Positions 1 to 5,743 of a DNA stretch of 8,498 bases are shown one piece after another. A model generated the notes under the pieces. That model saw only the letters and a program-made list of their open reading frames with translations, was not told the DNA's origin and made no database searches. Made by a program: the position numbers and the translations under genes. Within the stretch, counting starts at the first letter, position 1, and each line of letters starts with the position of its first letter. Origin of the DNA: an uncultured Erysipelotrichaceae bacterium (lineage in GTDB: Bacteria > Bacillota_I > Bacilli_A > RFN20 > CAG-288); assembly GCA_902771745.1 (NCBI GenBank), contig CACXYG010000049.1, forward strand, positions 2,231 to 10,728. The letters are read 5' to 3'.

Positions 1-405
1 GATAATACCTTAGCCGTCTATGGCCAATATCAGGACTTTGCCAATACCATTTTTGTCAATAACAACTTCTTATTAGGTTTTACAGGTAGCAGCATCCTTC
101 TTTGTCTTCTTTATCCTTTATTTGACTTCAAGAACTTCAAGCACGGAAGATTTATCCAGTTCATCATCGGCTTACTTCTTCTTGGTATGTCGATTTATAT
201 CTTCATCATCTTAGTTTCTTTAAGACAAGAGGCCTATAGCATTGAAGGCTATTCGACTCAGGTCACCTTCTCCCTATATAAGGAATATAGAGCCTTCTCA
301 CTGCAGATCATCTTTGCTCAGTTCTTGCTCAGCATTCATTCTCTTATCCGCAGCCTTCATCATCACTTTACAAAGAAGAAAGTTGATGATTCTGCTTCTT
401 TATAA
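1..405 (+). CDS. C-terminal part of an unidentified multi-pass membrane protein
   Basis: An open frame runs in from the left edge and ends at a TAA at 403-405, so 134 residues are visible and the start is missing. Three hydrophobic stretches suitable for membrane helices can be seen at visible residues about 22-42, 51-73 and 97-117. They are separated by short loops with charged residues (FDFKNFKHGR, and a polar loop around residues 75-96). The tail is basic and histidine-rich (HHHFTKKK), as expected of a cytoplasmic end. A Met at 187-189 could be taken for a start, but it lies inside the second hydrophobic segment and the frame is open upstream, so it is probably internal. No conserved motif identifies the family. 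It is co-directional with leuS, 62 bases upstream of it, and no terminator is visible between them, so some read-through is possible. Confidence 0.65.
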   Translation, partial: DNTLAVYGQYQDFANTIFVNNNFLLGFTGSSILLCLLYPLFDFKNFKHGRFIQFIIGLLLLGMSIYIFIILVSLRQEAYSIEGYSTQVTFSLYKEYRAFSLQIIFAQFLLSIHSLIRSLHHHFTKKKVDDSASL

Positions 406-421
406 TTAGTAAAAGAAAGTC

Positions 422-456
422 TATAATATATCAGTTTATTTATAAACAATAAGGAG
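422..456 (+). promoter_or_regulatory. Candidate -10 box and ribosome binding site of leuS
   Basis: A perfect TATAAT lies at 422-427, but no good -35 hexamer sits 16-18 bases upstream. The ribosome binding site AAGGAG is at 451-456, a rather long 11 bases before the ATG at 468. The gap from the upstream stop to leuS is only 62 bases. That leaves no room for a T-box leader, which commonly controls aminoacyl-tRNA synthetase genes in Bacillota. Confidence 0.45.
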
Positions 457-467
457 ATTTCTACTTC

Positions 468-2879
468 ATGGGTTACGAATTTAAAAATATTGAAGAAAAA
501 TGGGAAAAGGTCTGGGAAGAAAACAAGACCTACAAGACCGATGCTTATGACTTTTCTAAGCCAAAGTTCTACATTCTTGATATGTTCCCCTATCCTTCTG
601 CTGTCGGCCTTCATGTCGGCCACGTCGAAGGTTATACCGCTACAGATGCTCTTTCGAGAATGAAGAGAGCCCAGGGTTTTAATGTTCTTCATCCAATCGG
701 TTATGATGCCTTTGGTCTGCCAGCCGAACAGTTTGCTATCAAGAACAACAAGAATCCATCCATCTACACCGATCAGAACATCGATAACTTCCGTACCCAG
801 TTGAAGAGACTTGGTTTCTCTTATGATTGGGATAGAGAAATCAAGACCACCGATCCTGATTATTACAAATGGACCCAGTATATCTTCTTAAAGATGTACG
901 ATAAAGGCCTTGCTTATGAAGACTATCGTTTGGTCAACTGGTGTCCGGCTTTAGGTACGGTTCTTGCCAATGAAGAAGTCATCGATGGCAAGTCCGAAAG
1001 AGGTGGTTTCCCAGTTGAACGTAGACCGATGAAGCAGTGGGTTTTAAAGATCACTGCCTATGGTGATAAGTTACTTGAAGGTCTTCCGACCATCAACTGG
1101 CCAGCGTCCACTTTAACCATGCAGAAGAACTGGATCGGTAGAAGTGAGGGTACTGTCTGTGTCTTTGATGTCAAGAACAGCGACAAGAAGGTTGAAGTCT
1201 TCACCACCCGTGCCGATACCTTATTTGGTTGCACCTATGTCGTCTTAGCTCCAGAGCATCCACTGGTCAAAGAATTGACCACTCCTGAATGCCAGGCTGC
1301 GGTTGATGAATATCAGAAAGAGGTCGCCTCAAAATCTGACTTAGAAAGAACCGATGGTTCCAAAGAAAAGACCGGTGTCTTCATCGGCTCTTATGCCATC
1401 AATCCTATCAACGGTAAAGAAGTCAAGATCTATATCGGCGATTATGTCCTTGCTACCTATGGCAGCGGTGCGGTCATGGCCGTTCCAACTCACGATCAGA
1501 GAGATTATGAGTTTGCCGTCAAGCACAACATCGATATGCTTCAGGTCATCGAAGGCGATTGCTCTAAGAGCGCCTATGAGGGTGATGGTAAACACATTAA
1601 TTCTGATTTTGCCAATGGCATGAACAATCAAGAAGCCAAGAAGGCGATCACCGAAAAGTTGATTGAACTTGGCAAGGGTAGATATCAGGTCAACTTCAAG
1701 TTGAGAGACTGGTTATTCTCTCGTCAGAGATACTGGGGCGAACCGATTCCTGTCGTCCATATGGATGATGGTACCACCAAACCAGTTCCATATTCTCAGT
1801 TACCTCTCGAATTACCAGAGTTGGATGATTATAAGCCGACGGGTGATGGTCAGCCTCCGCTTTCTAAGGCCACTCAATGGTTGAATACCACACTCGATGG
1901 TCAGCACGGCTTAAGAGAAACCAACACCATGCCACAGTGGGCTGGTTCTAGCTGGTATTACGCTCGTTATATCGATCCCCATAATAAAGAAGCCATCGGT
2001 GATAAAAAATTACTAGATCACTGGCTTCCTGTCGATGTCTATGTCGGTGGTGCAGAACACGCCGTCTTACATCTCTTATACGCTCGTTTCTGGCACAAGT
2101 TCTTACATGATGAAGGAATCTTCTCTTCCAGTGAACCTTTCCAGAAGTTATTCCACCAGGGTTTGATCTTAGGTAGTGATGGTCAAAAGATGTCCAAGTC
2201 CTTAGGTAACACCGTCTCTCCTGATGATGTCATTGCGGAATTTGGTGCAGATGCGCTTCGTTTCTATGAAATGTTCAAGGGTCCTGTTGATCAGTCTATG
2301 CCTTGGAGCAATGATGGTCCAAGAGCCGCTAAGACCTTCCTTGATAGAGTCTATCGTCTTTATGCCGATGAAAACTATCGTCAGTTATGGTCTGAGGAAG
2401 ATAACAAGGATTTAGACTTTGTCTATAACGCCACCATCAAGAAGTGCACCGAAGACTTTGAAATCTTACATTTCAACACCGGTCTTGCCCAGATTATGGT
2501 TCTTGTCAATGAGTTATATAAGGCCAAGAGCTTACCAAAGAAGATGTTATTAGGTTTGGCTCAGCTTCTTGCTCCCGTTGTTCCTCATCTTGCCGAAGAA
2601 CTTTATAACTTACTCGGCTTTGAAGGCTTGATCGACTTTGTTGCTTGGCCTAGTGTCAACGAGGCTGCCTTAGACGCTAAACCAGTCGTCTACGCCATTC
2701 AGGTCAACGGTAAGTTAAAAGGTACCATCGAGTTCAAGAAGGACGCTTCTGAAGAAGAATTAGAAGACCTTAAGAAACAGGCTTTAGCCTTAGACAGAGT
2801 CGTTGCTACTCTAGAAGGTCATGAAGTCAAGAAGATCATCGTTGTTAAAAACAAGATCGTCTCTATCGTTATGAAGTAA
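468..2879 (+). CDS. leuS: Leucine--tRNA ligase (leucyl-tRNA synthetase)
   Basis: This is a cytoplasmic class I aminoacyl-tRNA synthetase that activates leucine with ATP and charges tRNA-Leu. At 803 residues it has the usual bacterial length and is complete. The HIGH-type signature is HVGH at residues 49-52. The CP1 editing domain spans about residues 225-415, with the threonine-containing TTRADTLFG segment at 246-254 and the GSGAVMAVPTHDQRD segment at 332-346. That segment includes the conserved Asp346, which binds the amino group of mischarged amino acids. The KMSKS loop is exact at 574-578. The anticodon-binding helical domain and a small C-terminal domain follow. The Zn1 region (about 158-191) has the cysteine-poor SERGGFPVERRPMKQW form known from Bacillus-type enzymes. 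The ATG at 468 gives a natural N-terminus and has an AAGGAG upstream. A hairpin terminator follows directly. Confidence 0.98.
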   Translation: MGYEFKNIEEKWEKVWEENKTYKTDAYDFSKPKFYILDMFPYPSAVGLHVGHVEGYTATDALSRMKRAQGFNVLHPIGYDAFGLPAEQFAIKNNKNPSIYTDQNIDNFRTQLKRLGFSYDWDREIKTTDPDYYKWTQYIFLKMYDKGLAYEDYRLVNWCPALGTVLANEEVIDGKSERGGFPVERRPMKQWVLKITAYGDKLLEGLPTINWPASTLTMQKNWIGRSEGTVCVFDVKNSDKKVEVFTTRADTLFGCTYVVLAPEHPLVKELTTPECQAAVDEYQKEVASKSDLERTDGSKEKTGVFIGSYAINPINGKEVKIYIGDYVLATYGSGAVMAVPTHDQRDYEFAVKHNIDMLQVIEGDCSKSAYEGDGKHINSDFANGMNNQEAKKAITEKLIELGKGRYQVNFKLRDWLFSRQRYWGEPIPVVHMDDGTTKPVPYSQLPLELPELDDYKPTGDGQPPLSKATQWLNTTLDGQHGLRETNTMPQWAGSSWYYARYIDPHNKEAIGDKKLLDHWLPVDVYVGGAEHAVLHLLYARFWHKFLHDEGIFSSSEPFQKLFHQGLILGSDGQKMSKSLGNTVSPDDVIAEFGADALRFYEMFKGPVDQSMPWSNDGPRAAKTFLDRVYRLYADENYRQLWSEEDNKDLDFVYNATIKKCTEDFEILHFNTGLAQIMVLVNELYKAKSLPKKMLLGLAQLLAPVVPHLAEELYNLLGFEGLIDFVAWPSVNEAALDAKPVVYAIQVNGKLKGTIEFKKDASEEELEDLKKQALALDRVVATLEGHEVKKIIVVKNKIVSIVMK

Positions 2880-2883
2880 AAAC

Positions 2884-2919
2884 AAATGGTTCTCAACAAA
2901 ATTGTTGAGAACCATTTTT
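2884..2919. terminator. Bidirectional intrinsic terminator between leuS and the lipoprotein gene
   Basis: A perfect 15-bp stem pairs 2884-2898 (AAATGGTTCTCAACA) with 2903-2917 around an AAAT loop. The + strand runs on into TTTTT (2915-2919). Read on the - strand, the stem is followed by TTTGTTTTT. It therefore can stop leuS transcripts from the left and the dut-aroEK-lipoprotein transcript from the right. It begins 4 bases after the leuS stop and ends 17 bases before the lipoprotein stop. Confidence 0.9.
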
Positions 2920-2936
2920 AAATTTCGATAAGAATG

Positions 2937-3551
2937 TTAGGCCTGAATGGTAAATAGGGTGATATACATCGCGTAGCTAGATTCATCCGCAAGCGTGAAA
3001 TAGCCATCAATAGAAGCGGTAAAGGTCTTGGAATTACCATCTTCAGCAACCGTCTCAGTTAAGGTAGTTGCAGTTTCACTTGGATGAGCCTCACTACCGA
3101 CGTATAAGGTAGGAATCCCAGTGACATCCTGGTTGTTATAAGCGACGATCTTACGGTTGATGGTAAAGGTTAAAGTACCCTTCATGGCGATGGTATTAAA
3201 GAGATAAGAGGTTTCTTTTCTCATCTGAATGGTATTGGCGTAATCACCACTACCCTGCATGCACTGATGAATGTAATAGGTACCACCATCGCTAGCGGTG
3301 ATGGTGCTATCTTCAGGATAACCACCTTTTTCGTTGGCTGGGATATCGCTGTAGCTTAATGAATAACTCTTAGCTTCGATGGAACTTTCTTCAGAAGAAC
3401 TTTCCATAGATTCTTCGACAGAGCTTTCTTCTTGGCTGCTCTCGATAACAGAACTGGTGGAAGAGGCTTCGACAGAAGAGATGACAGAACTGGTTTCTCC
3501 ACAACCGACAAGAAGTAAACATAACGGCAATAGACTGATAAACTTTTTCAT
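2937..3551 (-). CDS. Predicted surface lipoprotein with a Ser/Glu-rich tether
   Basis: The 204-residue product starts with a typical lipoprotein signal: a basic MKK, a hydrophobic core, and the lipobox LVGC with the lipid-modified cysteine at residue 17. Signal peptidase II would cleave before Cys17, leaving the protein anchored to the outer face of the membrane. Residues about 20-60 are almost entirely Ser, Glu and Val, in repeats such as SSVESS and SSEESS, and look like a flexible acidic spacer. Residues about 62-204 are rich in alternating Thr, Tyr and Ile (for example GTLTFTIN, 125-132), which suggests a small beta-sandwich. The style recalls accessory domains on secreted Bacillota proteins, but I cannot name the family. 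The start is supported by AGAAAGGA about 7 bases upstream. The gene begins 13 bases after the aroE-aroK stop codon, which overlaps this ribosome binding site, so the two are probably co-transcribed. The ligand is unknown. Confidence 0.85.
   Translation of the reverse strand: MKKFISLLPLCLLLVGCGETSSVISSVEASSTSSVIESSQEESSVEESMESSSEESSIEAKSYSLSYSDIPANEKGGYPEDSTITASDGGTYYIHQCMQGSGDYANTIQMRKETSYLFNTIAMKGTLTFTINRKIVAYNNQDVTGIPTLYVGSEAHPSETATTLTETVAEDGNSKTFTASIDGYFTLADESSYAMYITLFTIQA
3372..3491 (-). repeat. Low-complexity Ser/Glu-coding tract in the lipoprotein gene
   Basis: About 40 codons (residues 21-60 of the lipoprotein) are nearly all Ser, Glu and Val. They repeat short units such as SSV, EESS and ESSSEESS. 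At DNA level this gives recurring TCTTC/GAAGA-type runs, but the codons vary, so it is not an exact tandem repeat. Such tracts can change length between strains. Its likely role is a hydrophilic, negatively charged spacer between the lipid anchor and the folded domain. Confidence 0.6.
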
Positions 3552-3564
3552 GGTATGGTCCTTT

Positions 3565-4830
3565 CTAAATCACAATGCTTTCAGGATAGGATGAAAGAAT
3601 GGTTTTTGCATCCTGTTCTAATGAATGATCTCCAACCAAATGGAAATCAGCATAGCTCAGATAAAGATGATAACGCTCTTGATAGCGATGTTCAATCTTT
3701 TCTGGTGTATCGGTGATTGGTTTATCTTTGTTAGGCTTTAATAAGAAGAGAGAACGGTCAAGGAAGAAGACGACACCATTTTGTTTTAATCTGGAGATAT
3801 TTCTATCTCTTAAGACGGCTCCTGAGCCGACGGAGATAACACAATGTGTATTCAGAGATATCTTAGAGATGATTTGTTCTTCCAGCGCTCTAAATTCCGC
3901 AACGCTATGATCAAGGAAGTAATCTTTGATCGGCATTTGGATAAACTTTTCGATTTCTTCATCCGTATCGAAAAATCGGAAGTCAGATAGGGAGGCAATC
4001 TTTTTGGCTAAATCGGTCTTACCGGCACTTGGCATACCAATTAAAATGATATTTTCTTTTTGTGTCTCTAGATCTTTGATGATCTTGGGAACGACACTCT
4101 CTTCGACTTTGGTATGGGAAAACATCTCATAGGTCTTGATGCCTTGGGAGACAAGCATATATAGACCAGTGGCATATTTGATGCCTCTTTGTTTGGCTTC
4201 GGATATGAAAATGGTTCTTAAGGGGTTATAGATGACATCGACAACCGCCTCCACATTGGGAAAATAGAAGAAGTTGACTAAGGATTGTTCGTTATGAGGA
4301 TACATTCCAATCGGGGTTGTGTTGATGATGACCTGGAATCTTTTTCCTTCTTTCTTTAAATCCGCATAGGAGATACTTCCTGGATGATGAGAGTGACTTG
4401 CTTTGGTGATAGACTTGGCTTTTAGTTCCTGTAAGACATGTTCGGCGGTTTTTGAAGTACCACCGGTACCAAGGATGAGACAATCTTTTCCTTCTACTTC
4501 CATCTTATGATATATAATCGACCATTTTAAGCCATGATAATCGACATTATAGCCTTTGAGCCTGCCATTCTCATTCATGACGAGATTGACAGCCCCTATG
4601 GCTTTTGCCGCTGGGGAAATCTCATCAAGATAAGGAATGATCTTCTCTTTATAAGGAATGGTGACATTGATACCTAAAAAGTCCTTCTTCTTCATGAAGG
4701 AGTCGAAGTCTTCTGGTTTTACTTCAAACAACTTAAAAGGATAGGGATGATGAAGATATTTCCCAATCAGATGATGATTCTCAGGCGCAAAAGACTGCGC
4801 CAAAGGATAACCGATCAAAGCGTATTCCAT
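3565..4830 (-). CDS. Fused shikimate dehydrogenase-shikimate kinase (AroE-AroK)
   Basis: One 421-residue chain would carry two consecutive shikimate-pathway steps: NADPH reduction of 3-dehydroshikimate to shikimate, then ATP-dependent 3-phosphorylation. The AroE half (about 1-255) has the substrate motif GYPLAQSFAP at 7-16, NVTIPYKE at 55-62 with catalytic Lys61, and GYNVD at 93-97 with Asp97. Its cofactor loop GTGGTSKTA is at 121-129, and GLYMLVSQG at 222-230 holds Gln229. The AroK half (about 259-421) has Walker A GMPSAGKT at 265-272, DTD at 288-290, FRALE at 313-317, GSGA at 335-338 and ERYHLY at 385-390. Several positions are atypical: Ala15 replaces the second serine of the shikimate-binding SxS, GSG replaces GGG, and Lys370 sits where RPLL-type lids have arginine. 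Both halves keep their main catalytic residues. The gene starts 16 bases after dut. No clear ribosome binding site is visible, so translation may be coupled to dut. An in-frame stop at 4837-4839 excludes an earlier start. Confidence 0.92.
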   Translation of the reverse strand: MEYALIGYPLAQSFAPENHHLIGKYLHHPYPFKLFEVKPEDFDSFMKKKDFLGINVTIPYKEKIIPYLDEISPAAKAIGAVNLVMNENGRLKGYNVDYHGLKWSIIYHKMEVEGKDCLILGTGGTSKTAEHVLQELKAKSITKASHSHHPGSISYADLKKEGKRFQVIINTTPIGMYPHNEQSLVNFFYFPNVEAVVDVIYNPLRTIFISEAKQRGIKYATGLYMLVSQGIKTYEMFSHTKVEESVVPKIIKDLETQKENIILIGMPSAGKTDLAKKIASLSDFRFFDTDEEIEKFIQMPIKDYFLDHSVAEFRALEEQIISKISLNTHCVISVGSGAVLRDRNISRLKQNGVVFFLDRSLFLLKPNKDKPITDTPEKIEHRYQERYHLYLSYADFHLVGDHSLEQDAKTILSSYPESIVI

Positions 4831-4846
4831 ATCAAATCAAGCAATC

Positions 4847-5287
4847 TTATTTATTGGTGGAACCAAAACCACCTTTTCTTTCTCCACTGGCGACATCATC
4901 ATCAGTCGCAAGATACTTCATGAAGATACCCTGGGCGATTCTATCACCGGCAAGGATTTCCACATCCTTGTCAGAGAAGTTGAATAACGAAACCATGATA
5001 TGACCATCGTTATCAGGGTTGGAATAATAATCCGCATCGATGACACCAACCGAGTTGGATAAACGGACACCTTTTTTAATAGCCATTGAGGAACGGACAA
5101 AGATATATAAGACTTCATCGTCTTCCATACAGGCTTTTAAGCCCGTAGGAAAGGTATGTCTTTCTCCTGGTTTTAAGGTATAGGTTTCTAAGCTTCTTAA
5201 ATCATATCCGGCGCTTTTGGAAGTCGCACGGACAGGAATGACAACATCTTTTTCTTCAAAGCCTTTGGCAATTTCAAATTTTCTCAT
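4847..5287 (-). CDS. dut: Trimeric dUTP diphosphatase (dUTPase)
   Basis: This enzyme hydrolyses dUTP to dUMP and pyrophosphate, which keeps uracil out of DNA and supplies dUMP for thymidylate synthesis. The 146-residue length fits the homotrimeric family, and all five motifs are present in order. These are SAGYDL (25-30), RSSMAIKKG (65-73), a motif III segment with GVIDADY (81-87), GDRIAQGIF (114-122) and the glycine-rich C-terminal arm RKGGFGSTNK (137-146). Asp84 is in the place of the conserved motif III catalytic aspartate. Motif III is followed by a longer YSNPDNDGHI loop instead of the common short YRGEI; I read this as a subfamily variant. The start gives the normal N-terminus for the family. 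It is the first gene of a tight - strand unit with aroE-aroK and the lipoprotein. The only good purine-rich ribosome binding sequence lies unusually far upstream, behind a small hairpin. Confidence 0.96.
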   Translation of the reverse strand: MRKFEIAKGFEEKDVVIPVRATSKSAGYDLRSLETYTLKPGERHTFPTGLKACMEDDEVLYIFVRSSMAIKKGVRLSNSVGVIDADYYSNPDNDGHIMVSLFNFSDKDVEILAGDRIAQGIFMKYLATDDDVASGERKGGFGSTNK

Positions 5288-5297
5288 AGGTATTCTT

Positions 5298-5322
5298 ATA
5301 TGTGAGTGATCACATATCCTTT
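5298..5322 (-). promoter_or_regulatory. dut leader: perfect inverted repeat between an AAAGG sequence and the start codon
   Basis: Positions 5298-5305 (ATATGTGA) and 5310-5317 (TCACATAT) form a perfect 8-bp inverted repeat with a 4-base loop. On the - strand it begins directly after AAAGG (5318-5322) and ends 10 bases before the dut ATG at 5287. Those 10 bases (AAGAATACCT) hold no good ribosome binding site. If the RNA hairpin forms, AAAGG would lie about 10 bases from the ATG after looping out, a normal spacing. The same element could instead be a protein-binding operator, since it is symmetrical and lies just downstream of the promoter. Confidence 0.5.
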
Positions 5323-5335
5323 ATTCACAAAAATT

Positions 5336-5344
5336 ATTATAACA
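5336..5344 (-). promoter_or_regulatory. Extended -10 promoter for dut-aroEK-lipoprotein
   Basis: Read on the - strand, TGTTATAAT forms a TGn extended -10 followed by a perfect TATAAT (5336-5341). The hexamer about 17 bases upstream (TCTTTA, 5359-5364) is a poor -35, which an extended -10 can tolerate. The start of transcription would be near 5329, giving a leader of about 42 bases that contains the AAAGG sequence and the inverted repeat. Confidence 0.55.
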
Positions 5345-5384
5345 AAATTGAGCGTTTCTAAAGATATGTTTTGCCAATTTTGGT

Positions 5385-5401
5385 TATAATAGAAAGGAGG
5401 T
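5385..5401 (+). promoter_or_regulatory. -10 box and strong ribosome binding site of the acetyltransferase gene
   Basis: TATAAT lies at 5385-5390 and a near-perfect ribosome binding site AAAGGAGGT at 5393-5401, 9 bases before the ATG at 5411. If this TATAAT is used, transcription would start near 5397, inside the ribosome binding site, so the full site would not be transcribed. Either a start a few bases earlier or another promoter upstream (for example the TATAAC at 5338-5343) may serve the gene. No convincing -35 is visible for either. Confidence 0.4.
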
Positions 5402-5410
5402 AAGTACTCT

Positions 5411-5704
5411 ATGTTAGAAAATTTAACCGATAAATTATCAGAAGAAGCTTATGAATTATATAATGAGCAAGAGATCATGGTAGCCCAGATTCTTTTCCCA
5501 AAGATTGAAAAGAATCTCTATTGCATCACACACACCTTTGTCGATCCCTCTTTAAGAGGTATGGGTGTAGCGGCTGAACTGGTGGAAAAAGTTATCGAAG
5601 TCGCTCGTCTTAACGGCTATCAGATCACAGCCACTTGTTCTTATGCAAGAAGTTACTTTGCTAAAAACCCCAACGATATCTATATCATCAAATCAGATCT
5701 TTAA
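5411..5704 (+). CDS. Small GNAT-fold N-acetyltransferase, NATD1/YjdJ-like
   Basis: The 97-residue product matches the short, minimal GNAT class (the Acetyltransf_CG family that includes eukaryotic NATD1). The features are ITHTFVDPSLRGMGVA at residues 39-54, which carries the acetyl-CoA pyrophosphate-binding R/Q-x-x-G-x-G/A motif (Arg49, Gly50, Gly52), and a following helix (AELVEKVIEVARLNG). Near the end is the family hallmark CSYARSYF (76-83) with Cys76. These proteins contain only the acetyl-CoA-binding core, and the acceptor is unknown for most of them, so no substrate is given here. It is a single-gene unit: divergent from dut, with its own promoter region and a hairpin terminator 4 bases after the stop codon. 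Confidence 0.9.
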   Translation: MLENLTDKLSEEAYELYNEQEIMVAQILFPKIEKNLYCITHTFVDPSLRGMGVAAELVEKVIEVARLNGYQITATCSYARSYFAKNPNDIYIIKSDL

Positions 5705-5707
5705 ATT

Positions 5708-5735
5708 AAAAAAGTCGCTCGAAGCGACTTTTTTT
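5708..5735. terminator. Bidirectional intrinsic terminator between the acetyltransferase and HAD genes
   Basis: AAAAAAGTCGCT (5708-5719) pairs perfectly with AGCGACTTTTTT (5723-5734) around a CGA loop, and the + strand T run continues to 5735. On the - strand the mirrored T run serves the HAD hydrolase gene, whose stop codon is at 5744-5746. It begins 4 bases after the acetyltransferase stop. Confidence 0.9.
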
Positions 5736-5743
5736 AAAAACTT

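Noticed and set aside
187..405. A small independent 72-residue protein starting at the ATG at 187
   Set aside because: The frame is open to the left edge with membrane-protein-like sequence, and this Met is inside a hydrophobic segment, so it is part of a longer truncated gene.
363..692. A 109-codon open frame on the - strand covering the start of leuS
   Set aside because: It is antisense to the well-supported leuS start and the upstream gene, has no ribosome binding site that I can see, and shows no recognisable motif.
1341..1631. Open frames on both strands within the middle of leuS
   Set aside because: They lie fully inside the leuS editing domain in other frames and are explained by its codon pattern.
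5302..5313. CRP-type site (TGTGA/TCACA) upstream of dut
   Set aside because: The half sites are right, but the spacer is 4 bases where CRP and FNR sites have 6 between the TGA and TCA cores, so the canonical factor is not supported.
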